Shown: positions 1 through 7,242, counted from the first letter of the stretch. The stretch is DNA of 17,180 nucleotides from an uncultured Alphaproteobacteria bacterium (GCA_947305255.1 CAMZDE010000018.1:1-17180); one strand, 5' to 3'. The notes: generated by a model from the sequence alone, not told the origin. Translations and numbers: made by a program.

Positions 1-73
1 TTTCGTTTTAGCAATTGCGGGGTCTGTCGGGTACCTGGCACCAGAAACCCGACATTTAGGTTTATATAAATAA
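1..73 (+). CDS. C-terminal end of a probable membrane protein (partial)
   Basis: The frame starting at base 2 is open to the TAA at 71-73 and encodes a 23-residue tail. It has a hydrophobic stretch (V-L-A-I-A-G-S-V-G-Y-L) followed by A-P-E-T-R-H-L-G-L-Y-K. The last segment resembles the P-E-T-R/K ends of some MFS transporters, but this is only a resemblance over a few residues. The next gene starts 15 bases later with its own ribosome binding site, so the two are probably co-transcribed. The start lies outside the window. A chance open frame of this length cannot be excluded. Confidence 0.4.
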   Translation, partial: FVLAIAGSVGYLAPETRHLGLYK

Positions 74-88
74 AGAAAAGGAAAAACA

Positions 89-319
89 ATGTTTGGAAAA
101 ATTAAAAAAATATTCTTCACAGGCGTCTTTGGCGTTTTATATGTTTCTTTTGTTGCTCAATTTGTATATGTTTTGGCATTTATGTCTGATTGCCGTGAAC
201 AAGTAATCGGATTGGCCGCTTTGTCTGTTGAATGGTTGGTTTTAATCAGCGCGCGTTTCTTGTCAAAGCGTTCCAGCAACAATGCACAACAGTTCAATGG
301 CGGTTTCCGTCGTCGTTAA
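89..319 (+). CDS. Small hypothetical membrane protein (76 aa)
   Basis: I do not recognise this protein. It starts at an ATG preceded by AAAGGAAA at good ribosome-binding distance and ends just before a strong terminator, which supports a real gene. The N-terminus is basic (K4, K6, K7), followed by a hydrophobic segment at about residues 9-34 and a second at about 39-57. The tail is basic and polar, rich in Ser, Asn and Arg, ending R-R-R. By the positive-inside rule a hairpin with both ends in the cytoplasm is likely. It probably shares a transcript with the membrane-protein tail just upstream. No catalytic motif is visible. Confidence 0.7.
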   Translation: MFGKIKKIFFTGVFGVLYVSFVAQFVYVLAFMSDCREQVIGLAALSVEWLVLISARFLSKRSSNNAQQFNGGFRRR

Positions 320-340
320 AAAGATGATAAATTCACCATT

Positions 341-368
341 TCCCCGATTTATATCGGGGATTTTTTTT
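341..368 (+). terminator. Rho-independent terminator after the small membrane protein
   Basis: A perfect 8-bp stem (TCCCCGAT / ATCGGGGA) closes a TTAT loop and runs straight into eight T residues. It lies 21 bases past the stop of the 76-residue gene and separates that operon from the Lon-like gene. Confidence 0.92.
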
Positions 369-373
369 ATAAC

Positions 374-401
374 TTGAAAAGTTATTAAAATGTTTTATAT
401 T
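374..401 (+). promoter_or_regulatory. Candidate sigma70 promoter of the Lon-like gene
   Basis: TTGAAA at 374-379 and TATATT at 396-401 are separated by 16 bases. The ATG of the next gene is at 411, so the predicted start point falls within a few bases of the start codon. No Shine-Dalgarno sequence is visible in between, so the transcript may be leaderless or nearly so. This is sequence inspection only. Confidence 0.45.
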
Positions 402-410
402 TAATCCGTT

Positions 411-2171
411 ATGAAAGATTATATTTTACCAGTTCGTGATTTAGTCGTACACCCAGGTCTGGCAGTGCCGGTGTATGTTGATAACCCGTTGTCTATTGCG
501 TGTTTAGAGGCGGCAACCAACAACAATCAAAAAATAGTATTGTGTCCGCAACACACGTGGGGATATCCGTCAAACGTTGATGATATTTTCGCCACAGGAA
601 CGATTGGAAATATTGTTCAGGCTTTGCACATGCCCGACGGCGCAATCCACGCGATTATCCGAACAACAGACGTTGTCGATTTGTCTGATATTACAATGGA
701 AAACGGATTGTTTTTTGCAAACGTAACCCCAATCGAAATTTTGGACGATTCTCAATTTGAACAAACCATCGCCCTGCGTGATAAAGTTGCGACATCTATT
801 CAAGCCTTGTCTGGACGTCACAAATTAAAGACCGAAAAATTAAATGCGATTATTCAAAATTATCCAATTGCGGCGTTTGTTGATTCTGTAATCCAGATGG
901 TTGGAATCGATACAGATACTGCGGTCGATATTTTACGAATGAAAACATGGCGTGAAAAATTAATGGCTCTGTTGGAACAGGTCATGTTGTCTATTGAAAC
1001 TGAAAAAATAGAATCCAGCATCAATCGCCGCGTTCAAAACCAAATGGAAAGCGGCCAACGTCAGGCGATTTTACAAGAAAAATTGCGCGCAATACAAAAA
1101 GAAATGGGCGATATTGACGACGAAGAGACCAGCACGAATAATTTGCGCAAACAAATTGAAAATTCTGCGATGCCAAGTGAGGCAAAAGAAAAAGCATTGT
1201 CTGAATTTAAGCGGATGCGCGCTATGTCACCAATGTCCCAAGAAGGCGGCCTGTTGAAGACGTATATCGACGAATTGTTGGCGATGCCATGGAATAAATC
1301 TGATGATGCACAAATCGATTTGAAGAATGCGCGCACTATTTTAGACAGCGAACATTCGGGAATGACGCCGGTCAAAGAACGTATTTTGGAACATATCGCC
1401 GTCATGAAAAAAACCGGCAAACACAACGGCAGCATTTTATGTTTTGTTGGCGCGCCAGGGGTTGGTAAAACGTCGCTTTGTAAATCTATTGCGAACGCTC
1501 TGTCACGTAAATATTGTCGTATTTCGTTGGGCGGAATTTCTGACGAAGCGCATTTCCGCGGACACCGTAAAACCTATATTGGCGCACAATGTGGACGCAT
1601 TATGGACGCATTAAAGCGTTGCAAGACAAATAATCCCGTTATCGTTTTGGACGAAATCGATAAAATGGGCCATGATTGGCGCGGCGATCCAGAATCCGCC
1701 CTGCTGGAAATATTAGACCCTGAACAAAACAAATCTTTCCGTGACCATTATTTAGAGGTTGATTTCGATTTATCGAACGTATTGTTTATTGCGACATCAA
1801 ATTCGCTGAATATGTCGTCGGCTTTGAAAGATCGTATGGAAATTATCGAAATACCCGGTTACAACGAACGTGAAAAATTGCAAATTGCACGCGAACACCT
1901 GTTGCAACGTGCCGCAAATGACACAGGGTGGGATATAAACAACATTGTGATATCAGACGATGCGATTTTGCACATTATTCGCGAATATACATCTGAACAG
2001 GGTGTGCGAGAATTGCATCGCGAAATTGCCGCCCTGCTTCGTCGCAGTTTATTAGAAAACGATGGTATGGATGTAAAAACTGAATTCACTATTGAAAAAA
2101 TCGACAATTTATTGTCCACGCACAAAAGTGCGAACGCATCCGGCAAAATCGGATTCAGCGCGCGCATGTAA
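411..2171 (+). CDS. lon: Lon-family AAA+ ATPase lacking the protease domain
   Basis: Lon normally unfolds substrates with an AAA+ motor and degrades them in a fused C-terminal Ser-Lys peptidase. This 586-residue protein has the Lon N-terminal domain (about 1-190), a charged helical linker (about 195-290) and an intact AAA+ module. Visible motifs are Walker A GAPGVGKT at 347-354, the R-G-H-R-K-T-Y-I-G pore-loop region at 383-391, Walker B IVLDEID at 411-417, a sensor-1 region A-T-S-N at 461-464, an Arg-finger candidate R475, and sensor 2 G-V-R-E-L at 531-535. The chain stops where E. coli Lon (784 aa) enters its peptidase domain. Usual Lon length is about 780-810. TAA at 2169-2171 is followed 15 bases later by an unrelated gene, and no P-K-D-G-P-S-A-G active-site signature occurs in the window. 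The tail ends S-G-K-I-G-F-S-A-R-M. It could be an ATP-driven unfoldase or chaperone, or a partner of a separate peptidase. The motor motifs are intact, so simple decay is unlikely. Confidence 0.88.
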   Translation: MKDYILPVRDLVVHPGLAVPVYVDNPLSIACLEAATNNNQKIVLCPQHTWGYPSNVDDIFATGTIGNIVQALHMPDGAIHAIIRTTDVVDLSDITMENGLFFANVTPIEILDDSQFEQTIALRDKVATSIQALSGRHKLKTEKLNAIIQNYPIAAFVDSVIQMVGIDTDTAVDILRMKTWREKLMALLEQVMLSIETEKIESSINRRVQNQMESGQRQAILQEKLRAIQKEMGDIDDEETSTNNLRKQIENSAMPSEAKEKALSEFKRMRAMSPMSQEGGLLKTYIDELLAMPWNKSDDAQIDLKNARTILDSEHSGMTPVKERILEHIAVMKKTGKHNGSILCFVGAPGVGKTSLCKSIANALSRKYCRISLGGISDEAHFRGHRKTYIGAQCGRIMDALKRCKTNNPVIVLDEIDKMGHDWRGDPESALLEILDPEQNKSFRDHYLEVDFDLSNVLFIATSNSLNMSSALKDRMEIIEIPGYNEREKLQIAREHLLQRAANDTGWDINNIVISDDAILHIIREYTSEQGVRELHREIAALLRRSLLENDGMDVKTEFTIEKIDNLLSTHKSANASGKIGFSARM

Positions 2172-2186
2172 AAAGGTTGATAATCC

Positions 2187-2621
2187 ATGAATATTATTCA
2201 AGCTATACAAATATGTAATGATATTGAAAATTTGCGCCATTTTAAAAAGATAAGACGCTTTCGCCCTGATTTAAAGGAAGTAGAACGCATTTATCATCAT
2301 TTGCCTCTATATCAATATACATCATATTCTATTGACATTTTAAATGACAAATCCAAGATAGAGGCATCGCGCAGAGAAAAACAACTGTCGCCAGATGAAT
2401 TTGTCCCCTGTAATTTTTGGACATTCATAACGGGGACTGAAGGTAATTTCAAAACCCTACCTTTGACGTTTAATGTAGAAATTACCAATAATGGTTTGTT
2501 GCCACACGCACCAAAAGGTGAAAATATCACTTGTTCTGGGGTGGCTGCACGTATAATATACAACAAAATACGAAAAGAATTTTATCTAGCAAAAAAACAA
2601 AAACAATTGCAAACACGATGA
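2187..2621 (+). CDS. Hypothetical protein (144 aa) between the Lon-like gene and tsaB
   Basis: I do not recognise a family. The ATG follows the Lon-like stop by 15 bases, with AAAAGG about ten bases upstream. The last bases overlap the proposed tsaB start (ATGA, 2618-2621), the classical sign of translational coupling. The protein is mixed alpha/beta. A basic N-terminal helix (about 1-30) is followed by a central region with several aromatic residues (Tyr42, Tyr44, Tyr47, Trp78) and a strongly basic C-terminal helix rich in Lys and Gln. No signal peptide or membrane segment is visible. It sits inside a housekeeping operon, which argues that it is expressed. Confidence 0.7.
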   Translation: MNIIQAIQICNDIENLRHFKKIRRFRPDLKEVERIYHHLPLYQYTSYSIDILNDKSKIEASRREKQLSPDEFVPCNFWTFITGTEGNFKTLPLTFNVEITNNGLLPHAPKGENITCSGVAARIIYNKIRKEFYLAKKQKQLQTR

Positions 2622-3160
2622 GCTTTAAGATGATATTAGTAATAAACACTTCGGGAAATGGTATTGAATTATTGCTGGGGGATAAATATACGCGCGTTGA
2701 CGTCGATAAACAATCAATCGCCCTGCCAACCACGGTTATGGATTTTATGCAAAAAAACAATGTCGCGATGTCTGATTTAACCGCCGTTGGTGTTGTTGTG
2801 GGACCAGGGTCTTTCACCGGTATTCGTATGGGTATTGCATATGCCAAAGGATTGGGTATAGGATTAAACATTCCTGTTGTTCCGGTTAATTTATTCGAAT
2901 TATACCTTGCCGAAACCCCAAATTCGTTTGTCGCAATAGATTCCGGACGCGGTGATTTCTTTGTTGCGTCACCTGTCCACGAACCATGTACTATGACAAT
3001 TGATGAAGTTGAAAGCGAACAAATGAAATGTCCACAAACCGTTGGACATAAACCTTTTGATTTGAAATATGCGACTGCAATTATCGAAAACAAAATCAAA
3101 TCAGGCGATTTACAACCGGCGATTCCAATGTATTTGCGCCCCAGTTATGCAGAAAAATAA
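2618..3160 (+). CDS. tsaB: tRNA N6-threonylcarbamoyladenosine synthesis protein TsaB
   Basis: TsaB is the non-catalytic ASKHA-fold partner of TsaD in the complex that installs t6A at position 37 of ANN-decoding tRNAs in the cytoplasm. The family signature is visible as G-P-G-S-F-T-G-I-R-M-G at residues 62-72, followed by A-Y-A-K-G-L-G. The N-terminus I-L-V-I-N-T-S matches the usual I-L-x-I-D-T-S start, with Asn in place of Asp. I place the start at 2618 (ATGA overlap with the previous gene). The ATG at 2630 is an equally sensible start and would give 176 residues. A longer in-frame start at 2531 lies wholly inside the preceding gene and has no family support. At 180 residues it is shorter than E. 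coli TsaB (about 231), mainly at the C-terminal half. With rimI two genes downstream it forms the common tsaB-rimI pairing. Confidence 0.9.
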   Translation: MSFKMILVINTSGNGIELLLGDKYTRVDVDKQSIALPTTVMDFMQKNNVAMSDLTAVGVVVGPGSFTGIRMGIAYAKGLGIGLNIPVVPVNLFELYLAETPNSFVAIDSGRGDFFVASPVHEPCTMTIDEVESEQMKCPQTVGHKPFDLKYATAIIENKIKSGDLQPAIPMYLRPSYAEK

Positions 3161-3174
3161 CAAGGAATAAATAA

Positions 3175-3549
3175 ATGCCAAAAAAACGTAACATAGCGAT
3201 TAAATTAAAAACCGAAAAAGAAATTCAACAAAACAAATATTCTGTGGGTGCTGTATATAATTTAATAAAATGGTATAAACATAAAATCAAACCCGCTGAA
3301 TACACTTTGTCACCGTCTTGTTTAGGGGTATCCGCATACATATATTCTGTTAACACGGTTCCCAACATCACGATAGAATGCGAAATTCGCGATAAACACA
3401 GACCAAAATCATTAAAAAACTATGGATTTAAATATTGCCATATGATTGTGAAAAATAATTCAAAAGTCGTTAAACGCGAAATTAACACAAAGGTCGCCCA
3501 AGATATTTATTTATACATGGACGAATTATGGAATAGTCTGGAACGATAA
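3175..3549 (+). CDS. Hypothetical protein (124 aa) between tsaB and rimI
   Basis: No family recognised. The ATG at 3175 is preceded by CAAGGAATAAATAA, a good ribosome binding site, and starts 14 bases after tsaB. The stop is three bases before rimI, so it is embedded in the operon. The N-terminus is very basic (about ten Lys/Arg in the first 35 residues). A Ser/Tyr/Val-rich middle probably forms beta strands, and the C-terminus is a helix ending D-E-L-W-N-S-L-E-R. There is no membrane segment or signal peptide. The strongly basic N-terminus could suggest nucleic-acid contact, but that is only a charge argument. Confidence 0.68.
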   Translation: MPKKRNIAIKLKTEKEIQQNKYSVGAVYNLIKWYKHKIKPAEYTLSPSCLGVSAYIYSVNTVPNITIECEIRDKHRPKSLKNYGFKYCHMIVKNNSKVVKREINTKVAQDIYLYMDELWNSLER

Positions 3550-3552
3550 ATA

Positions 3553-3939
3553 ATGTTTGATAAACTCGCAAATCTTCATAAAAAATGTTTTCCAAATCAC
3601 CCATGGTCGGCAGATGATTTTCGCGATTTGAAAAAATCAGGATGCGAAATTATTATGTCTGAAAATGGTTTTATTGTATATCGAACTGTCGCCGATGAAG
3701 CCGAAATTATAACCATAGGTGTAAACCCCGAAATGCGGCGCAATGGTATCGCATCTGCAATGATTGGAATAATTGAAAAAACAATTAAAAATCAAGGCGT
3801 TAAGAAAATATTTTTAGAAGTTTCTGCAAATAATATTCCGGCTCAAAAACTATATGAAAATTTAGGTTTTTTAGTTGTCGGAAATCGCCCAAAATACTAT
3901 GACGGTATCGATGCAATTTTAATGTCAAAGAATTTATGA
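3553..3939 (+). CDS. rimI: GNAT N-acetyltransferase, RimI-like
   Basis: RimI acetylates the N-terminal alanine of ribosomal protein S18 in E. coli, and close relatives act on other protein N-termini with acetyl-CoA. This 128-residue protein shows the acetyl-CoA loop in I-G-V-N-P-E-M-R-R-N-G-I-A-S (about 55-68). It also has the RimI-type block E-V-S-A-N-N-I-P-A-Q-K-L-Y-E-N-L-G-F followed by R-P-K-Y-Y and D-A-I-L-M, which contains the conserved Asn and Tyr of the family. It begins three bases after the preceding gene and lies in the tsaB operon, a frequent neighbourhood for rimI. It ends convergently with the helicase gene, overlapping by six bases. Residues that set substrate specificity cannot be judged here, so RimI is a family-level call. 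Confidence 0.85.
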   Translation: MFDKLANLHKKCFPNHPWSADDFRDLKKSGCEIIMSENGFIVYRTVADEAEIITIGVNPEMRRNGIASAMIGIIEKTIKNQGVKKIFLEVSANNIPAQKLYENLGFLVVGNRPKYYDGIDAILMSKNL

Positions 3940-5211
3940 TTCTTGGTTCATAAAATCCAAAACACGCGAATCAAAAATAACATCCTTTTGCGATAACGGT
4001 TTTACAATATGCATATCGCCTGCATGACGTGTGCGCGATAATGCAACATACGTTTGTCCATGTGCAAACGCACCGCGCGATATATCTAAGACCACCTTGT
4101 TTAACGTTTTACCTTGGGCCTTGTGTATCGTCATCGCATATCCCAACATCAGCGGAAACTGTTTATATGAACCAATTTCGTTTTCTTGGATTCGGTCGTT
4201 TTCGTCGCGCGAATATTCTATTTTTCCCCACTTTTCAGGCTTTACAACAACCAAATCGTTTTTATTATCATCCAATAATTGCACAATTATTTCTTTAACC
4301 CCCAGATTTTCAACTATACCAATCGAACCATTGTGCCATTTATCGCCGTTTTTAACAAACATCACCAACGCACCCTGCTTTAATTTCAGATTCATAGGCG
4401 CCGGCACATCGTTTGCGTTGAATGCCCCCTCTAAGACACCGACATATTCGATTTCTGGGGCATCTATCTGATTCAACCTACTTTCGTTTATTCTTTCCGC
4501 CACAGCCCGAAAAGGAGTTATAATAACCGCGTTTTTACGCGCATCACAATCATCAATACAACAACGATTAAAAAATTCCAGTGCGCCGACATCGTTATTA
4601 CGCAACCGACGCAAATTATTCAGCAAATCCGCATCGTTTTGACGATAGACTGTATCAAAATCATATTTGATAAAATGCGCACGCTTATAAACATTCGCAT
4701 CAAAAAAATAAGCATTTTCGTATTCATATGCCGTCTTGTAATATTGCGCAGCGTCCGCCGTTATAACCGGCGGCAATTGGAACAAATCACCAATTGCAAC
4801 AACCTGAATTCCACCAAACGGTTCATTATTATGCCGCGCGGCGCGCGCTAAAATATCAATCGCATCCAACAAATCAGGCGCAACCATAGATATTTCATCG
4901 ATAATTAACACATCGGTCGCGTTTAAGATATTGCGTGGCTTTGCCTTTAATTTCAACATTTCTGGAAATATAAAATCCCGCGGTTGAATTTGAAAAAGCG
5001 AATGTATTGTTTGGCCACCTATATTTAATGCAGACACAGCGGTCGGACAAACACACACTATGCGTTTGGCGGTTGCGGATTTAAGGTAATTTACAAACGT
5101 TGATTTGCCAGTTCCCGCCTGTCCTAAGATAAGAATATTAGAATGCGTTTTTTCAATCGTATTAAACGCAGCCATTTGATTTTCATTCAAAATTGGGACT
5201 AATTCTGCCAT
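3934..5211 (-). CDS. PIF1/RecD-like superfamily 1B DNA helicase
   Basis: A 5'-to-3' SF1B-type helicase expected to unwind DNA using ATP. Motifs occur in the right order: Walker A G-Q-A-G-T-G-K-S-T (30-38), motif Ia region C-P-T-A-V-S-A-L-N-I-G-G-Q-T-I-H-S (55-71), motif II D-E-I-S-M (105-109), motif III G-D-L-F-Q-L-P-P-V (141-149), then T-I-H-K-A-Q-G-K-T (361-369) and Y-V-A-L-S-R-T-R (388-395) as motifs V and VI. I chose the ATG at 5211 (425 aa). The in-frame TTG at 5247 adds 12 hydrophobic residues with no ribosome binding site. The length equals a bare helicase core without the long N-terminal extensions of eukaryotic PIF1. It is a single gene, convergent with rimI and divergent from the tRNA at 5306. 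The cellular role (replication fork, recombination) cannot be told from sequence. Confidence 0.92.
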   Translation of the reverse strand: MAELVPILNENQMAAFNTIEKTHSNILILGQAGTGKSTFVNYLKSATAKRIVCVCPTAVSALNIGGQTIHSLFQIQPRDFIFPEMLKLKAKPRNILNATDVLIIDEISMVAPDLLDAIDILARAARHNNEPFGGIQVVAIGDLFQLPPVITADAAQYYKTAYEYENAYFFDANVYKRAHFIKYDFDTVYRQNDADLLNNLRRLRNNDVGALEFFNRCCIDDCDARKNAVIITPFRAVAERINESRLNQIDAPEIEYVGVLEGAFNANDVPAPMNLKLKQGALVMFVKNGDKWHNGSIGIVENLGVKEIIVQLLDDNKNDLVVVKPEKWGKIEYSRDENDRIQENEIGSYKQFPLMLGYAMTIHKAQGKTLNKVVLDISRGAFAHGQTYVALSRTRHAGDMHIVKPLSQKDVIFDSRVLDFMNQES

Positions 5212-5265
5212 AGGCGCAATAATCGCACAAATCACAGAAAAAAGCAAGAAGTGTTCATTTTTAAC

Positions 5266-5293
5266 TTGCAGTATTCAAAAAAACATATATAAT
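5266..5293 (+). promoter_or_regulatory. Sigma70-type promoter of the CAT-anticodon tRNA
   Basis: TTGCAG at 5266-5271 and a perfect TATAAT at 5288-5293 are 16 bases apart. The expected start point is around 5300, six bases before the mature tRNA 5' end. Confidence 0.7.
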
Positions 5294-5305
5294 ATCGTTT
5301 GCTGT

Positions 5306-5382
5306 GGGTTAGTAGCTCAGTTGGTTAGAGCGGAGCGCTCATAACGCTTTGGTCGTGGGTTCGAGTCCTACCTAACCCACCA
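5306..5382 (+). tRNA. tRNA with CAT anticodon, probably tRNA-Ile2 (lysidine type), else elongator tRNA-Met
   Basis: A complete cloverleaf is visible. The acceptor stem is GGGTTAG (5306-5312) with CTAACCC (5372-5378), the D arm is GCTC/GAGC, and the anticodon loop is CTCATAA. The T arm is GTGGG-TTCGAGT-CCTAC, the discriminator is A, and CCA is encoded (5380-5382). The acceptor stem pairs at position 1-72, so it is not the initiator. The G27-U43 wobble at the top of the anticodon stem and the TGGTC variable loop match E. coli tRNA-Ile2 better than E. coli elongator tRNA-Met, so I favour the isoleucine species read after TilS modification. The acceptor-stem C-G pairs typical of the E. coli Ile2 tRNA are absent, so identity is not settled. 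Confidence 0.9.
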
Positions 5383-5393
5383 CAGATTAAAAG

Positions 5394-5416
5394 ACCGTCC
5401 GTTTGGCGGTTTTTTA
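5394..5416 (+). terminator. Terminator after the CAT tRNA
   Basis: ACCGTC and GGCGGT form a 6-bp stem with one G-T pair around a short loop, followed by TTTTTTATTTTT. It lies 11 bases after the tRNA CCA end. Confidence 0.75.
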
Positions 5417-5449
5417 TTTTTCTATGAAAAATTGGCATAAAAAAGCAAC

Positions 5450-5473
5450 AAAAAAGACGATTTTTTAATCGCC
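5450..5473 (-). terminator. Terminator downstream of mtaB
   Basis: On the minus strand GGCGAT and ATCGTC pair over six positions (one G-T) around an A-rich loop and are followed by six T residues. It lies about 80 bases beyond the mtaB stop. The 82 bases between the stop (5556) and the hairpin are very AT-rich with no other visible element. The plus strand also has a T run on the other side, so it may work weakly in both directions. Confidence 0.65.
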
Positions 5474-5555
5474 TATTTTTTCTTGAATCTTTTTATAAAA
5501 ATATTTATTTAACACATTAACAATGGTTAATTTTTTTAATTTTTATATTTTTGTT

Positions 5556-6785
5556 TTATTTGATTAATTCGCCGGCAAAAACACCGTTTTTTATACCCAC
5601 TATTTTGACATCACAAATCGTCTTGTTAGGTATGTTTTTGCCCCCTATTTTTATATCGATATCATCAGGGGTTCGACCAATATTATCTTCTTCGATTAAC
5701 ACAGAAACAATTTGACCGATTTGTTTTTCCATAAATGCGATACGATTTTTATCTGCGATATCAGATATTATCTTTACGCGTTTTTTGGCAACATCACGCG
5801 CGACAGGATTCGGCATATCGGCCGCCACAGTATTTGGACGCGGCGAAAAAGGAAAAGCATGTGCACGCATCAAACCTATTTCACGAATCAAATCCGCGGT
5901 TTCATTAAACAATTCGTCTGATTCCCCAGGGAATCCACAAATTATATCGGCGCTAAACGATACTTTGCCATCGGCCATTTTTACCAATTCGCGCAATTTA
6001 TCGGCGTTATGACGACGGCGCATCAAGACTAAAATTGCATCACTGCCCGATTGCATCGACAAATGCAAATGCGGCATAAAGCGCGGATTTTTATGCATTA
6101 AATCTATTATTTTTGGAACCTCTGGCGACGCCGGATCGATAGATGATAAACGCAAACGCCGGATTTCAGGCACATCGCGCAAAAGCGACGCGCAAACGTC
6201 GGCCAATAAAAACGGCTTTCCGTTTTCAACACGAACATAACTGGCTGTATCAACACCAGTTAAAACAATTTCGTAAAAACCATCGGCAACGGCAGATTTC
6301 GCGTCCGACAAAATTTCACTATACGGAACAGAAACGCTGGGGCCGCGCAAAAGACGCGTCACGCAATATGTACAATCGTGATTACAGCCGTTTTGAATTT
6401 GAATATATTTTTTCGACAGCGGCGTTTCAGCGTTCTTGAAAACATCAATTTGCGAACACGCGACATTCGCACCCGCCCTTTTTATAGCATCAACATATTC
6501 ATCAACATTCATCTTTTCGGCATTTGGTATGACCAAAACGTTCGATATTTTCGAAAAAAGTTCTGGATTACGTGTCGCACCACAGCCAGTCACAAAAATG
6601 ATGGCGTTTGGGTTTTCACGCGATAGTTTTCGCACAGCCTGAGCCGATTGACGTTCTGCTTCGCCGGTAACAGAACAAGTATTGACCAAAATCGCAGAAT
6701 CAATGACATCAGACAATTTTTTTGCGATTTTTTCTGATTCTAGGGCATTCAAACGACAACCAAAAGATAATGTTTTTATATTCAT
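5556..6785 (-). CDS. mtaB: tRNA (t6A37-C2) methylthiotransferase MtaB
   Basis: MtaB converts t6A37 to ms2t6A37 in ANN-decoding tRNAs using radical SAM chemistry and two iron-sulfur clusters. The 409-residue protein has the three N-terminal cysteines for the auxiliary cluster: C10 in F-G-C-R-L-N, C37 in V-N-T-C-S-V-T, and C68 in V-T-G-C-G-A. The radical SAM motif is C134-x3-C138-x2-C141 (C-N-H-D-C-T-Y-C). A region of the TRAM RNA-binding type follows at about residues 345-409. The F-G-C-R-L-N N-terminus and the T-G-E-A-E-R-Q-S segment after C37 fit MtaB rather than MiaB or RimO. It is transcribed alone on the minus strand, divergent from rpoZ. Its substrate depends on TsaB, encoded 2.4 kb away, so the window holds two steps of one tRNA-37 pathway. 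Confidence 0.93.
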   Translation of the reverse strand: MNIKTLSFGCRLNALESEKIAKKLSDVIDSAILVNTCSVTGEAERQSAQAVRKLSRENPNAIIFVTGCGATRNPELFSKISNVLVIPNAEKMNVDEYVDAIKRAGANVACSQIDVFKNAETPLSKKYIQIQNGCNHDCTYCVTRLLRGPSVSVPYSEILSDAKSAVADGFYEIVLTGVDTASYVRVENGKPFLLADVCASLLRDVPEIRRLRLSSIDPASPEVPKIIDLMHKNPRFMPHLHLSMQSGSDAILVLMRRRHNADKLRELVKMADGKVSFSADIICGFPGESDELFNETADLIREIGLMRAHAFPFSPRPNTVAADMPNPVARDVAKKRVKIISDIADKNRIAFMEKQIGQIVSVLIEEDNIGRTPDDIDIKIGGKNIPNKTICDVKIVGIKNGVFAGELIK

Positions 6786-6792
6786 TTTTTTC

Positions 6793-6821
6793 TTGATTTT
6801 TTAGACTTCATAAGGCATTAT
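6793..6821 (+). promoter_or_regulatory. Weak candidate promoter for rpoZ
   Basis: TTGATT (6793-6798) and CATTAT (6816-6821) are 17 bases apart in the 73-base gap between divergent mtaB and rpoZ. The -10 element matches consensus at only four of six positions. The gap must hold promoters for both genes, and I cannot identify the minus-strand one. Confidence 0.35.
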
Positions 6822-6858
6822 ATCGTGGATAAAAAATATTTCAACAAAGGATTTTATT

Positions 6859-7242
6859 ATGGCACGTGTGACAAATTCAGATACTTTACCGTTCGTAGAA
6901 AGTCGTTATGAACTGGGGATGTTGGCATCTCAGCGCGTTCGCGATTTGAATGGTGGTGCAGAACCGGTCGTTGAAAAAAGCAACGATAAATTGACTGTGG
7001 TCGCGTTGCGTGAAATCGCCAGCGGAAAATTAAACGTCGATCAGGTTCGTCACGAATTTGTTGAATCCTATAAAGAAACACCGGCCGCGACCGATGACGG
7101 TGCATCTTTGGAAGTTGCCAGCGAAGATCCATTGTTGCGCGAAATTGATGCAGAATTGGAAAATGCTTTGGTTGATGACACGCACGACGGCATCGAAGAT
7201 GCGGGTGACGACACACCAGACGAAGCAGAAAGCGAAGAATAA
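6859..7242 (+). CDS. rpoZ: DNA-directed RNA polymerase omega subunit
   Basis: Omega binds beta-prime, aids RNA polymerase assembly and in many proteobacteria contributes to a ppGpp site. The M-A-R-V-T start, the R-Y-E-L-G-M-L-A-S-Q-R-V-R-D-L helix (about 16-30) and D-K-L-T-V-V-A-L-R-E-I-A (about 43-54) are family hallmarks. A clear ribosome binding site AAAGGA lies seven bases before the ATG. At 127 residues it is longer than E. coli omega (about 91). The extra C-terminal 50 residues are highly acidic, ending D-E-A-E-S-E-E, as in many alphaproteobacterial omegas. It is followed 17 bases later by tRNA-Ser with no terminator between, so both probably share one transcript. Confidence 0.93.
   Translation: MARVTNSDTLPFVESRYELGMLASQRVRDLNGGAEPVVEKSNDKLTVVALREIASGKLNVDQVRHEFVESYKETPAATDDGASLEVASEDPLLREIDAELENALVDDTHDGIEDAGDDTPDEAESEE

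Noticed and set aside
26..53. Hairpin GTCGGGT / ACCCGAC with an inner CTG/CAG stem near the window start
   Set aside because: It falls within the probable coding end of the first gene and has no T run after it, so it is not called as a terminator or riboswitch.
2531..2617. Upstream extension of tsaB from an in-frame ATG at 2531
   Set aside because: It lies entirely inside the preceding gene, has no family similarity, and the ATGA overlap at 2618 is a natural start.
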